37,887 nucleotides of DNA from Phycisphaerales bacterium (GCA_029260375.1 JAJDDI010000090.1:1-37887); one strand, 5' to 3'; shown: positions 22,007 to 30,500, numbered from the stretch's first letter. The notes: generated from the letters alone by a model not told the origin. Program-made: numbers and translations.

Positions 22007-23215
22007 ATGGACGAGAAGCACTCCGGCGGGCACGGGCCCATGAACACCATCCGGGCCGGGCGGTACGAGCTCAACCGCCTGCTCGATGCCATGGACGCAA
22101 AGGGCGCGAAGAACACCGTCGATCGCGAGTTCATGCGCTGGGGGTACCGCCAGCAGTCGGTGACCGTCGAGCTTCGCCACCCGGGGGGGACCATCGTCCG
22201 CCTGCCAGTGGCAACGCGAAACCTCTCCAACAGCGGCATCGCGGTCCTGCACAACTCGTTCGTGCACACGGGCTCGGGCTGCGCGGTGACCCTCGAACAC
22301 CAGACCATGGGCAAGATCAAGATCGAGGGCGAGGTGACCCGGTGTCAGCACATCGGGGGCACGGTGCATGAGATCGGCATCCGGTTCGAGCAGGGGATCG
22401 ACACCCGTGAGTACATGCGCCTGGACCTGCTCTCCGAGGCGTTCAGCCTCGAGAGCGTGGCCCCCGAGAAACTCGAGGGCGCCATCGTGTACATCGATGA
22501 CAGCGAGCTGGACCTGAAGCTCGTCGGGAAGCTGCTCGAACCCACTTTCCTGTCGATACAGTCAACCTCGGACCCCGACGAGGGCGTCGAGCTGGCCCAG
22601 CGCGGGTGCGATCTGGTGATGTGCGAGCTGCGTGTGGGTGAGACGAGCGGGGTGGACCTGATCAAGCGGATGCGTGAGGGTGGCGTCCGCGCTCCGGTGC
22701 TCATGGTGACCGCCGACACGAGCGCGCACGCCAGGGACAAGCTCCGCTCGGGCGGCGCCGACGCGCTGGTGTCCAAGCCCCTGACGAGCGAGAAGCTGCT
22801 GCGGGCCATCGCGGAGTTCATGATCAGCGGCGCCGACGCCGGGCCGCTGATCTCCACGCTCACCAAGGACGACCCGTCCCTGGCGTTCGTGGCGGGGTTC
22901 ATCGGGGGCCTCGGGGCGCAGCTGAGCGCGATCGAGGCGGCCGTCCGCGAGGAGGACACGGAGGAGTGCCGTCAGATCTGCATGCGGCTCGCCTCTTCCG
23001 CCCCGCCCCTGGGGTTCGAGCCCATCGGGGTGATCGCGACACGGGTGCTCGAGGAACTGGGCAAGGGCGTCGAGATCGCGGACGTGCACAACGACCTCCA
23101 GACGCTGTTCAAGACCTGCCGGCGCGCCCGTGGGATCATCCCGTCGGCGGACACCGAGAGCAAGACCGAAGGCCAGACGCAGACCCAGGGCGAGCCCCAG
23201 GCCGACGCGGCCTGA
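22007..23215 (+). CDS. PilZ-receiver-HPt-like protein with lost phosphorylation residues
   Basis: 402 residues, soluble. A PilZ domain at about 40-140 has the c-di-GMP motifs RWGYR (R44-R48) and NLSNSG (N72-G77). A receiver domain at about 157-272 keeps the acidic pair D164-D165, T235 and K257, but the phospho-acceptor Asp is Glu (E207 in LVMCEL). A helical region at about 285-375 aligns with an HPt domain; the His position is M326 in ICMRLASSAPPLGF, with Ala and Ser at the following conserved Lys and Gly. The last 25 residues are polar. A GGAGG site precedes the ATG by 9 nt. Likely a c-di-GMP effector with a fixed-state receiver. Domain calls are by eye. Confidence 0.8.
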   Translation: MDEKHSGGHGPMNTIRAGRYELNRLLDAMDAKGAKNTVDREFMRWGYRQQSVTVELRHPGGTIVRLPVATRNLSNSGIAVLHNSFVHTGSGCAVTLEHQTMGKIKIEGEVTRCQHIGGTVHEIGIRFEQGIDTREYMRLDLLSEAFSLESVAPEKLEGAIVYIDDSELDLKLVGKLLEPTFLSIQSTSDPDEGVELAQRGCDLVMCELRVGETSGVDLIKRMREGGVRAPVLMVTADTSAHARDKLRSGGADALVSKPLTSEKLLRAIAEFMISGADAGPLISTLTKDDPSLAFVAGFIGGLGAQLSAIEAAVREEDTEECRQICMRLASSAPPLGFEPIGVIATRVLEELGKGVEIADVHNDLQTLFKTCRRARGIIPSADTESKTEGQTQTQGEPQADAA

Positions 23216-23256
23216 TCGGGCTTGCGTCGCCCGAGCCCGAGCATCACCATGGCGCT

Positions 23257-24105
23257 ATGGACCTGCGCCAGCGCCTTGAAGCCATCCTCAACGCGGGTGT
23301 GACCTCGCTCACCCCACTCAGCGGCGGGTGCGTGGGCGACGTCTCTCGCGCCGACCTCGACGACGGGACGAGCGTGGTCGTCAAGACCGCGACCCGCAGC
23401 GGGGCGACGCTGGACATCGAGGGGTTCATGCTCGGCGCCCTCGCGCAGCGATCGGACGCGCCCGTGCCCCGGGTCGTTCACGCCGAGCCCGACCTGCTGG
23501 TCATGGAGCACATCCCCAACGATGGCGTTGCGGGCGACGAGGGGTTCCGCCAGCTCGGCGACACGCTCGCGGCCCTGCACGCCACCACCTCCGACCGTTT
23601 CGGGCTCGAGCGGGACACGCTCATCGGCCCCCTGCCGCAGCCCAACCCGTGGACCGCGTCCTGGACCGAGTTCTACGGGCGGTCCCGGCTCCAGGCGATG
23701 GCCCGCCTGGCTCGCGACGCCGGGCGCCTCGACACGATCGACGCGCGCCGCGTGGACCTGCTCTGTGACCGCCTCGATCAGCTCATCGAGCCCGATCCGA
23801 CCCCCTCGCTGATCCACGGCGACCTCTGGTCGGGCAACGTCCTCTGGCATCAGGGGAACCTGGCGGCCCTGATCGACCCGGGGTGCTACTTCGGCGCAGA
23901 CGAGGTGGACCTGGCGATGATGGCGCTGTTCGGCGGGTTCGGACCTGCCTTCTGGGATCGCTACCACGAGGTCCGGGGGATTCGCGCGGGGTTCTGGGAA
24001 AGGCGAAGGGAGGTCTACCAGCTCTACCCGTTGCTGGTGCACGCGACGCTGTTCGGGGGCGGGTACATCGGGCAGGTCCGGGGGGTGCTCGATCGGTACG
24101 TGTGA
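23257..24105 (+). CDS. Fructosamine/ketosamine-3-kinase family protein
   Basis: A 282-residue kinase of the protein-kinase-like fold. Relatives phosphorylate fructosamines on glycated proteins or small amines, causing their removal. Visible are the Gly-rich LSGGCVGDVSRA loop, VVVKTAT with the ATP-binding Lys, QPNPWTASWTEFYGRSRL (a family hallmark), the catalytic IHGDLWSGNVLW and the metal-binding LIDPGCYFGADEVDLAM. The ATG at 23257 fits the family N-terminus. It lies downstream of the PilZ gene with a 41-nt gap and is followed by a hairpin and a convergent tRNA. Bacterial substrates of this family are mostly unknown. Confidence 0.88.
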   Translation: MDLRQRLEAILNAGVTSLTPLSGGCVGDVSRADLDDGTSVVVKTATRSGATLDIEGFMLGALAQRSDAPVPRVVHAEPDLLVMEHIPNDGVAGDEGFRQLGDTLAALHATTSDRFGLERDTLIGPLPQPNPWTASWTEFYGRSRLQAMARLARDAGRLDTIDARRVDLLCDRLDQLIEPDPTPSLIHGDLWSGNVLWHQGNLAALIDPGCYFGADEVDLAMMALFGGFGPAFWDRYHEVRGIRAGFWERRREVYQLYPLLVHATLFGGGYIGQVRGVLDRYV

Positions 24106-24110
24106 GGGCG

Positions 24111-24149
24111 AAAACGCACGCCGCCCGGCCCCTGATCGGGACCGGGCGG
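24111..24149 (-). terminator. Terminator-like hairpin after tRNA-His
   Basis: On the minus strand the hairpin arms are CCGCCCGG (24142-24149) and CCGGGCGG (24121-24128), enclosing an inner CCC/GGG stem, and a TTTT run occurs at 24114-24111. On the plus strand it could also stop the kinase transcript, though without a T-tract. Confidence 0.5.
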
Positions 24150-24153
24150 GAAG

Positions 24154-24228
24154 GGTGGCCAACGGGACTCGAACCCGCGACCTTCGGGATCACAACCCGA
24201 TGCTCTAACCAACTGAGCTATGACCACC
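24154..24228 (-). tRNA. tRNA-His (anticodon GTG)
   Basis: The minus strand folds as a cloverleaf. Acceptor stem GTGGTCA pairs with TGGCCAC (one G-T), with an encoded extra G at position -1 and C as discriminator, both diagnostic for tRNA-His. The D arm is AGCTCAGTTGGTTAGAGC, the anticodon stem GGGTT/ATCCC holds GTG (plus-strand CAC at 24191-24193), and the T arm has GGTTCGAGTCC. CCA is not encoded. Confidence 0.95.
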
Positions 24229-24270
24229 ATTTGTGGGCGCCGCCGGTGGCCCCGGGGGCGACTTCGCAGC

Positions 24271-24276
24271 TACGGT
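24271..24276 (+). promoter_or_regulatory. Candidate -10 box of pckA
   Basis: TACGGT fits TANNNT and lies 133 nt before the pckA ATG. The overlapping minus-strand hexamer TACCGT could serve the tRNA. Weak, pattern-based evidence. Confidence 0.2.
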
Positions 24277-24365
24277 ACGGGGGCGGGCGGCGGACAGTCA
24301 ACGCCGGGCCCGACGACATTCAGCAGACACGGACCCGCCCCCCGGGGCGGCGATTCGGGGCCGAT

Positions 24366-24385
24366 CCCGCGGGCGCGGGTTTTTT
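24366..24385 (+). terminator. Intrinsic terminator or attenuator in front of pckA
   Basis: CCCGC, a GGGC loop, GCGGG and six T form a textbook Rho-independent terminator that ends 23 nt before the pckA start and just before its ribosome site. A GC-rich hairpin (about 24335-24350) lies upstream. It either stops read-through transcription or attenuates pckA from an upstream promoter. Confidence 0.65.
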
Positions 24386-24408
24386 CGTCCCGTGAGGAGG
24401 AATCAGAC

Positions 24409-26004
24409 ATGCCGACCGTCAGCGCGAACTCGCTCGATCTTTCACCCGCCCGCGCCCTCACCAACCTCTCGACCGCCGATCTGATCGAGCGGGCGCTGGC
24501 GAGGGGCGAGGGGCGGTTCGCCGACAACGGCGCGCTCGTGGTCATGACGGGCGACCGCACCGGGCGTTCCCCGACCGACAAGTGGCTCGAGGACACGCCG
24601 GCGATCCACGACAACATCTGGTGGGGCAAGGTCAACCAGCCCATCACTCCCGACCAGTTCGACACCGCCCACCGCATCGCGACCGAGTACATGAACTCGC
24701 TCGACGAGGTGTTCGTGTTCGACGGTTTCGCGGGCGCCGACACCGCCCACCGCCTGGGTACTCGCGTCGTGACCGAGCTCGCGTGGCACGCGCTGTTCGC
24801 CGAGACGCTGTTCATCAAGCCCGGCAGCGCGTCCGACGACGGCGACGGGTCCTGGAAGCAGGACTGGACCGTGATCAACGCGGGGTGTCACAAGCTCACC
24901 GACGCGCAGCAGAAAGAGCTGGGCCTGAGCTCGCCCATCCTCATCGCCCAGAGTCTCGAGAAGAAAACCGTCGTCATCCTCGGCACGCAGTACGCCGGCG
25001 AGATGAAGAAGGGCATCTTCTACGCGATGAACTACGACATGCCCGACCAGGGCGTGTTCCCCATGCACTGCAGCGCCAACATCGCCAGCGACGACCCGTC
25101 CAACGTCGCGCTGTTCTTCGGCCTCTCGGGCACGGGCAAGACCACGCTCTCGGCCGACCCGGACCGCTCGCTCATCGGCGACGACGAGCACGGCTGGGGC
25201 CCCACCGGCGTGTTCAACTTCGAGGGCGGGTGCTACGCCAAGTGCATCAACCTGACGCGCGAGGGCGAGCCGCAGATCTGGGACGCGATGCGATTCGGCT
25301 CGGTCCTCGAGAACGTCGTGATGGACGACAAGAGCCGCTGCGTGGACTTCTTCGACGTGAGCGTCACCCAGAACACCCGCGTCACCTACCCCGTCGATTA
25401 CATCCCGGGCGCCACCATCCCCAGCGTGGGCGGGCACCCCAAGAACGTGATCTTCCTGACCGCAGACGCGTTCGGCGTTGTCCCCCCCGTCTCCAAGCTC
25501 ACCCCCGAGCAGGCGATGTACTACTTCGTCAACGGGTACACCTCCAAGCTCGCGGGCACCGAGGCGGGCGTCACCGAGCCCGTGCCCAACTTCAGCCCCT
25601 GCTTCGGCGGGCCCTTCATGCCCCGCAGGCCCGGCGAGTACGCCAAAATGCTCAGCGAACGCATCAATCAGCACGGCGTCAACGTCTGGCTGCTCAACAC
25701 CGGCTGGACCGGCGGGCCCTACGGCACGGGCTCCCGCTTCAAGCTCGCCTACACCCGCGCCATGGTCACCGCCATCCTCGACGGCTCGCTCAGCAGGGGC
25801 GCCTTCGAGACCGAGCCCTACTTCGGGCTGGCCATCCCCGCCGGCGTGCCCGGCGTGCCCAACGACGTGCTCCTGCCCGAGAACACCTGGGGCGACAAGA
25901 GCGCATACAAAGCCCAGGCGACCAAGCTCGCCAAGATGTTCCGCGAGAACGACAAGCACTTCCAGCTGTCCGATGAGGTCCGCGCGTCGGGGCCGAGGGC
26001 CTAG
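24409..26004 (+). CDS. pckA: Phosphoenolpyruvate carboxykinase (ATP)
   Basis: Converts oxaloacetate and ATP to phosphoenolpyruvate, CO2 and ADP, the entry step to gluconeogenesis; cytosolic. The 531-residue protein has the usual length and all signatures: TGRSPTDKW near the N-terminus, PMHCSAN, the P-loop FGLSGTGKTTLSADP (from about residue 236), GDDEHGW, FNFEGGCYAKCI and the substrate-binding NTGWTGGPYG. The GTP-type enzyme shares none of these. The GAGGAGG site at 24394-24400 decides the ATG at 24409; the longer frame begins inside the tRNA. An intrinsic-terminator hairpin lies just upstream. tpiA follows 8 nt downstream, a natural gluconeogenic pair. Confidence 0.96.
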   Translation: MPTVSANSLDLSPARALTNLSTADLIERALARGEGRFADNGALVVMTGDRTGRSPTDKWLEDTPAIHDNIWWGKVNQPITPDQFDTAHRIATEYMNSLDEVFVFDGFAGADTAHRLGTRVVTELAWHALFAETLFIKPGSASDDGDGSWKQDWTVINAGCHKLTDAQQKELGLSSPILIAQSLEKKTVVILGTQYAGEMKKGIFYAMNYDMPDQGVFPMHCSANIASDDPSNVALFFGLSGTGKTTLSADPDRSLIGDDEHGWGPTGVFNFEGGCYAKCINLTREGEPQIWDAMRFGSVLENVVMDDKSRCVDFFDVSVTQNTRVTYPVDYIPGATIPSVGGHPKNVIFLTADAFGVVPPVSKLTPEQAMYYFVNGYTSKLAGTEAGVTEPVPNFSPCFGGPFMPRRPGEYAKMLSERINQHGVNVWLLNTGWTGGPYGTGSRFKLAYTRAMVTAILDGSLSRGAFETEPYFGLAIPAGVPGVPNDVLLPENTWGDKSAYKAQATKLAKMFRENDKHFQLSDEVRASGPRA

Positions 26005-26012
26005 GAGCATCG

Positions 26013-26777
26013 ATGTCTCGCACCCCCACCGTCGGCGGCAACTGGAAGATGAACCTCGACCGCGACGCCAGCGTCGCGCTGGCGCGCGATGTCTGCTCGC
26101 GCCTGGGCGACGCCCCGGGCGTTGAGGTCGCGGTCTTCGTGCCCTTCCCCTACCTGCTCGGGGTCGGGCGGGTGATCGCCGACTCGGGCTCGGCGGTCCG
26201 ACTGGGCGCCCAGGATCTCTCTGATCAGGACAACGGCGCCTTCACCGGCGAGGTCTCCGCGTCCATGCTCATCGACTGCGCCGTTAAGACCGTCCTCGCC
26301 GGGCACTCGGAGCGGAGACATGTCGTCGGCGAGACCGATCAGCTCGTGGGCGCCAAGACCCGCAAGGCCCTGGACAGCGGGCTGGACGTGATCCTGTGCG
26401 TGGGTGAGACCATCGAGCAGCGGAGGGCGGGGCAGACCGACGCCGTGAACGAGCGCCAGGTCCGCGCCGGGCTCGAGGGCGTCTCCCCGGGCGACATGGC
26501 CCGCGTGACGATCGCCTACGAGCCCGTCTGGGCGATCGGCACGGGCATGACGGCGACCCCCGCCGACGCCCAGGACGCCCACGCCAAGATCCGGGCCCTG
26601 CTGGGCTCGATGTACTCCTCGGTGCTGGGCGAGGAGACCCGGATCCAGTACGGCGGGTCCATGAAGCCGGGCAACGCGGTGGAGCTGATGGCCCAGCCGG
26701 ACATCGACGGCGGGCTGATCGGGGGCGCCTCGCTCAAGGGTGAGGATTTCCAGGCCATCGTCGAGGCCGCGAGATAG
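26013..26777 (+). CDS. tpiA: Triosephosphate isomerase
   Basis: Interconverts dihydroxyacetone phosphate and glyceraldehyde 3-phosphate in glycolysis and gluconeogenesis. The 254-residue TIM barrel has GGNWKMN with the catalytic Lys near position 12, GHSERR with the electrophilic His, and YEPVWAIGTG with the catalytic Glu followed by the flexible loop. The end shows IQYGGSMKPGN and GGLIGGASL, which bind the phosphate. An AGGAG site lies immediately after the pckA stop, and the 8-nt gap makes a two-gene operon with pckA likely, so both would share the terminator-hairpin leader. Confidence 0.96.
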   Translation: MSRTPTVGGNWKMNLDRDASVALARDVCSRLGDAPGVEVAVFVPFPYLLGVGRVIADSGSAVRLGAQDLSDQDNGAFTGEVSASMLIDCAVKTVLAGHSERRHVVGETDQLVGAKTRKALDSGLDVILCVGETIEQRRAGQTDAVNERQVRAGLEGVSPGDMARVTIAYEPVWAIGTGMTATPADAQDAHAKIRALLGSMYSSVLGEETRIQYGGSMKPGNAVELMAQPDIDGGLIGGASLKGEDFQAIVEAAR

Positions 26778-26876
26778 ATCGCGGCTGCTGAAGTCGCTGC
26801 GGGCAAGGGGCCTAGGATTGCCCTCGCGCCGCGGGGTGAGCCCCGCCGAGAGCTTGATTCTGCGGAGATCCGACCG

Positions 26877-27365
26877 ATGGTGCTGACCCTGGGCATGGCT
26901 CCGATTGCCATTAACTTGATGGTGGCTCTGTTCCTGCTCGTCTGTGTCGTGCTGATCCTGACGGTGCTGATCCAGCGCCCCCAGGGCGGCGGGCTCAGCG
27001 GCGCCTTTGGCGCGGGCGGGGGCGGCAGCGGCTCGGGGCAGACCGCCTTCGGCGCCCGGACGGGCGACGCCCTGACCATGGCCACCATCGCGATGTTTGT
27101 GATCTACCTCGGCGTCGCGGTCGTGCTGAACTTCGCCGTCCGACCCGGGACGGCCCCGGGCGCGGGGCCCAGCATCGTCGCGCCCGATGGTGGGCTCGGC
27201 GGCGAGAGCGCCACCGATACCACCACGACCGAGGGAAGCGTCGAGGGCGAGAGCCTGGGCGCCACGGGCGACGAGGTCTCTGGCACGGGCCCGGGCGAGG
27301 GGGGCGCACCTCCGGCTGATGCCCCGGCTGGCGATACCCCACCCAACCCTGGCGGATCGCCCTGA
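26877..27365 (+). CDS. secG: Preprotein translocase subunit SecG
   Basis: A small inner-membrane subunit of SecYEG that assists SecA-driven export. The 162-residue protein has a first helix (about residues 10-32), the conserved cytosolic LIQRPQGGGLSGAFGAGG loop and a second helix (about 65-82). The C-terminal ~75 residues are an unusually long Gly/Ala/Thr/Pro-rich tail, more than the 75-120 residues of typical SecG. A GGAG site precedes the ATG at 26877 by 10 nt; a TAGGAT box at about 26811 may be the promoter. It has its own transcript, separated from tpiA by 99 nt. Confidence 0.9.
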   Translation: MVLTLGMAPIAINLMVALFLLVCVVLILTVLIQRPQGGGLSGAFGAGGGGSGSGQTAFGARTGDALTMATIAMFVIYLGVAVVLNFAVRPGTAPGAGPSIVAPDGGLGGESATDTTTTEGSVEGESLGATGDEVSGTGPGEGGAPPADAPAGDTPPNPGGSP

Positions 27366-27429
27366 CCGGGGTGAACCTCAGTAGATTCGCGCTTCCCCGC
27401 GTCTGCCTCGCGGGGCAAGGAGACCGCGT

Positions 27430-28320
27430 GTGATCCGAAGCATGACCGGGTTCGGCGACGCGTCCGCCCAGGAAAGCGGCGTCCACTACTTCGTCGAGCT
27501 TCGCTCGGTGAACAACAAGTACTGCAAGGTCTCGCTGCGCCTGCCCGAGTCGCTCCAGGGGCTCGAGCCGGTGCTCGACTCGCTTCTCCGCTCCCGCCTG
27601 AGCCGCGGATCGATCACGCTGACGCTCAAGTGCACCGACACGAGCGAGGCCGCGGCCTACAACGTCAACCAGAACGCGCTGCAGCGGTACATCGACCAGC
27701 TCCGCTCGGCGCCCTCGGTCAAATCGGGGCACGTCACGCTCGACGCGGCGGCCCTGCTGGACCTGCCGGGCGTGCTCCAGCCCCCGGCCGACGAAGAGCA
27801 ACGCCTGACCAACGCCCGCAAGGCGACGATGCCGCTGGTCGAGGAGTCGCTGACCCACCTGATCGCGATGCGTAAGCGTGAGGGCATCGGGCTGGGCGAG
27901 GAGCTGCTCTCGCGCGGGGCGGCGATTCAGGAGCGGCTCGAGGAGATCAAGACGCTGGCGCCGGGCGTGGTCGCGGAGTATCAGCGCCGCCTCAAGGAGC
28001 GGATCGAGTCGCTGCTGGGCGACGCGGGTCGCCAGGCCGAGCCGGGGGACCTGGTGCGTGAGATCGCGGTGTACGCGGAGAAGACGGACATCGCCGAGGA
28101 GATCGCGCGCCTGGGCGAGCACATGACGCATTTCGCCGAGCTGATCCGCAGCGAGGACGACCGCCCGCTGGGTCGGACGCTGGACTTCGTGGCCCAGGAG
28201 ATGCTGCGCGAGGCGAACACGATCGCGTCCAAGAGCCCCGACGCGCGGATCGGGCGTCTGATCGTTGAGATCAAGGGCGAGATCGACCGGATCAAGGAGC
28301 AGGTCCAGAACGCCGAGTGA
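27430..28320 (+). CDS. yicC: YicC family endoribonuclease/RNA-decay adaptor
   Basis: A 296-residue member of the YicC family, recently linked to RNA cleavage or sRNA decay with PNPase. The family start VIRSMTGFGDAS and the SVNNKYCKVSLRLPE strand are present, with the C-terminal DUF1732-type part EEIARLGEHMTHFAELI...PLGRTLDFVAQEMLREANTIASKS, which is highly conserved. The start is a GTG preceded by AAGGAG at 27417-27422. It follows secG by 64 nt. The downstream kinase begins close to the stop, so they may share a transcript. Confidence 0.92.
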   Translation: MIRSMTGFGDASAQESGVHYFVELRSVNNKYCKVSLRLPESLQGLEPVLDSLLRSRLSRGSITLTLKCTDTSEAAAYNVNQNALQRYIDQLRSAPSVKSGHVTLDAAALLDLPGVLQPPADEEQRLTNARKATMPLVEESLTHLIAMRKREGIGLGEELLSRGAAIQERLEEIKTLAPGVVAEYQRRLKERIESLLGDAGRQAEPGDLVREIAVYAEKTDIAEEIARLGEHMTHFAELIRSEDDRPLGRTLDFVAQEMLREANTIASKSPDARIGRLIVEIKGEIDRIKEQVQNAE

Positions 28321-28346
28321 GCCGCGCCCCGAGGGGAGATGACCCG

Positions 28347-29447
28347 ATGGACGGACCGCCCCCTCCCCCACCGACGCCCGACACCAACCCCGACCCAACG
28401 CCCGGCCCGACGCCCAGGCCCCGCCCGCCCGAGCGCGAGCAGCTGACCTCCCCCGAGATCAACGCGGTCCTCTCCAGGTACGAGCTTGGCAAGGTCTCGG
28501 CGATCCACGAGGTGCGCGCGGGCGACCCCGGGGCGCCCAAGGCGCTGATCGAGTGCGCCCGGGGCTCGCTGCTGCTCAAGCGGCGCTCGCGGGCGTGCGA
28601 CGACCCGTACCTGGTCGCGTTCCAGCACAGCCTCCAGCTCAGGCTCGAGGCGCAGGGGTACCCCGTCGCCCCCCTGCTGGGCACGCGCGACGACAACAAC
28701 TCGATGGTCCAGCTCGACGGGCGGGTGTACGAGTTGTTCCGCTACATCAACGCAGCGCCCGCGGACGGGTCGGTCCAGGGCGCCGAGATCGCCGGGGGCG
28801 CGCTGGCGCGCCTCCACCACCTCAGCCAGGGGCACAGCTCGGCGTGGACCGCGCCCGAGGACCGATCCTCGGCGCTCGAACGCGTACGCCGACGGATGGA
28901 CCGACTGGCCAGCGCCCACGCATCGCTCGAGTCCGCGTGCGCCCGCCTTACCGCGCTGAGCGCCTGGGCGCACCACGCGCTGCTCCGCCTGGGGCTCGAC
29001 CGCAGCCCCACACGCGTCATCCACGGCGACTGGCACCCGGGCAACACGCTTTTCCGCGAAGGGCGCCTCGTGGGCGTGATCGACTTCGACGCGGCCCGCA
29101 TGGGCGAGCTCGCGTGTGACCTGGCCCAGGGTCTCGTGCAGTTCTCGCTGGTCGGGGGCGGGGACGACCCAGATCGGTGGCCCGACACGCCCGGCGTGGA
29201 CCGCCTGCTCGCGCTGTGGCGCGGGTACGTCAACGCGGGCGACCCGAACACGATCGATGAGCGCACGCCGGAGGCGATGCCGCTGCTGATGGTTGAGACC
29301 CTGGTCAAGGAAGCCGCGGCGGGGGTCGGCGCGGACGGGCACGCGGGGCGTCGCCCGGGCCTGGCGTTCCTTGCGGCGATCGCCCGCAAGGGCGAATGGC
29401 TCGAATCCAACGCGGAGAGCCTGACCCAGAAGCTGTCGGAGGCCTGA
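28347..29447 (+). CDS. Aminoglycoside phosphotransferase-fold kinase
   Basis: A 366-residue small-molecule kinase of the APH/choline kinase superfamily. About 30 N-terminal residues are almost pure Pro/Asp/Thr and probably disordered. The kinase fold then shows SLLLKRRS with the ATP-binding Lys, the hinge region YELFRYI, the Brenner motif VIHGDWHPGNTLF and the metal site VGVIDFDAARMG. The C-terminal helices are typical of the group. The substrate is unknown; sugar or amino-alcohol phosphorylation is usual. The ATG at 28347 is preferred for its GAGGGGAG site; a GTG at 28317 overlapping the yicC stop is possible. Confidence 0.85.
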   Translation: MDGPPPPPPTPDTNPDPTPGPTPRPRPPEREQLTSPEINAVLSRYELGKVSAIHEVRAGDPGAPKALIECARGSLLLKRRSRACDDPYLVAFQHSLQLRLEAQGYPVAPLLGTRDDNNSMVQLDGRVYELFRYINAAPADGSVQGAEIAGGALARLHHLSQGHSSAWTAPEDRSSALERVRRRMDRLASAHASLESACARLTALSAWAHHALLRLGLDRSPTRVIHGDWHPGNTLFREGRLVGVIDFDAARMGELACDLAQGLVQFSLVGGGDDPDRWPDTPGVDRLLALWRGYVNAGDPNTIDERTPEAMPLLMVETLVKEAAAGVGADGHAGRRPGLAFLAAIARKGEWLESNAESLTQKLSEA

Positions 29448-29477
29448 AGTTCCCTGGCCCGGGCCCGCCCCGAGGGC

Positions 29478-29483
29478 GATAAT
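29478..29483 (+). promoter_or_regulatory. -10 box GATAAT before the PDZ gene, leaderless spacing
   Basis: GATAAT (one base from TATAAT) is followed by GCCCGT and the ATG at 29490. Spacing of 6 nt matches six other starts. Confidence 0.5.
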
Positions 29484-29489
29484 GCCCGT

Positions 29490-30497
29490 ATGCCCTCACC
29501 CAAGCTCACCCTGCTCACCCTGATCCCGGCGTCGGCCCTCGCGGCGGCCCAGCCCGGCGACGCGACACTGGCGCGCCTGGGCGCGGAATCGTTCGAGGCC
29601 CGCGAGCAGAGCGAGCAGGAACTCAGCGAGTCGGACGCCGCCGCGATGGACGAGCTGCTGGCGCTGCTCGGCGAGCGATCGCTCAGCGCCGAGGCGCACC
29701 GTCGCATCGCCCGCGTCGCGTTCCGTCGGTTCGCGGACACGCCCAGGGCGGGCATGGGCGTCTCGTTCGATCTTGATCGCGCCATAGAGAAGGGTGTGGC
29801 GATCCGCGAGCCGGTCGCCAACTTTCCCGCGTTCGAGCTGATCAAGCCCGGGGACGTGATCCTCATCGCCGACGGGATCGAGCTGCGCAACAGCGAGCAG
29901 CTGGGATCGATCATCGTGTCGCACGACCCGGGCGATGTCATCGAGATCACGCTCGAGCGAGAGGGCGAGCGGCTGACGATCGACGTCCCCCTGGGATCGT
30001 TCGCCGCGCTGGGGCAGCGCCCCCGCGTGGAGCCGGCCCGCCTGGAGGGGGCCTTTGCGCAGCGCTGCGCCCGCGCGGGCGCAGCGGGACGGGCCGTGAG
30101 TGACACGCTGGGCGACGGGCTCACGATCGATGACTGGGCCGCGGCGGAACTCGGGCTGGGCGACGGGATTCATCCCCACGCCACCCCGCCCGAGTGGCGG
30201 CCCCGGTCCAACGCCGACGTGTTCGTTCGCGGCGGGCGCCCCCGCGCCCTCGACGCGGTGTCGGCCCCCAGGGATCCGAGGGCGGGCGTCTCCGCGACGA
30301 TGACGATGGCCAACCGGAACGCGATGCTCCTGGCCAAGCGGCTGAGCGAGCTTGCGCGGGAACGGGTTCTCCTGCGGGTCCGTCTTCAAGCGGGAGACGA
30401 GCCCGAGGCGGCGCTTGAGAAGCTCCGCCTTGCAATCGAGGACCTGGACGCACGCATCGAGGAGATGACGACCCAGCTTGGCGCCGGCGGGCGGTGA
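29490..30497 (+). CDS. Secreted PDZ-domain protein
   Basis: 335 residues with a signal peptide (LTLLTLIPASALAAA, cut near residue 20). A helical Glu/Ala-rich segment at 25-80 is followed by a PDZ domain at about 88-168, with the carboxylate-binding region MGVSFD, PAFELIKPGDVILIADGIEL and the closing ITLEREGERLTIDVPLG. The remaining half is Ala/Arg-rich and ends in a coiled coil (LEKLRLAIEDLDARIEEM). No protease domain is attached, so it is probably a periplasmic adaptor. The gene is monocistronic and convergent with the alarmone hydrolase (3 bp between stops). Beyond PDZ no family is recognised. Confidence 0.75.
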   Translation: MPSPKLTLLTLIPASALAAAQPGDATLARLGAESFEAREQSEQELSESDAAAMDELLALLGERSLSAEAHRRIARVAFRRFADTPRAGMGVSFDLDRAIEKGVAIREPVANFPAFELIKPGDVILIADGIELRNSEQLGSIIVSHDPGDVIEITLEREGERLTIDVPLGSFAALGQRPRVEPARLEGAFAQRCARAGAAGRAVSDTLGDGLTIDDWAAAELGLGDGIHPHATPPEWRPRSNADVFVRGGRPRALDAVSAPRDPRAGVSATMTMANRNAMLLAKRLSELARERVLLRVRLQAGDEPEAALEKLRLAIEDLDARIEEMTTQLGAGGR

Positions 30498-30500
30498 GGG

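Noticed and set aside
24220..24408. N-terminal extension of PEPCK starting inside the tRNA-His gene
   Set aside because: It overlaps the tRNA and an intrinsic terminator, and a strong ribosome site selects the ATG at 24409.
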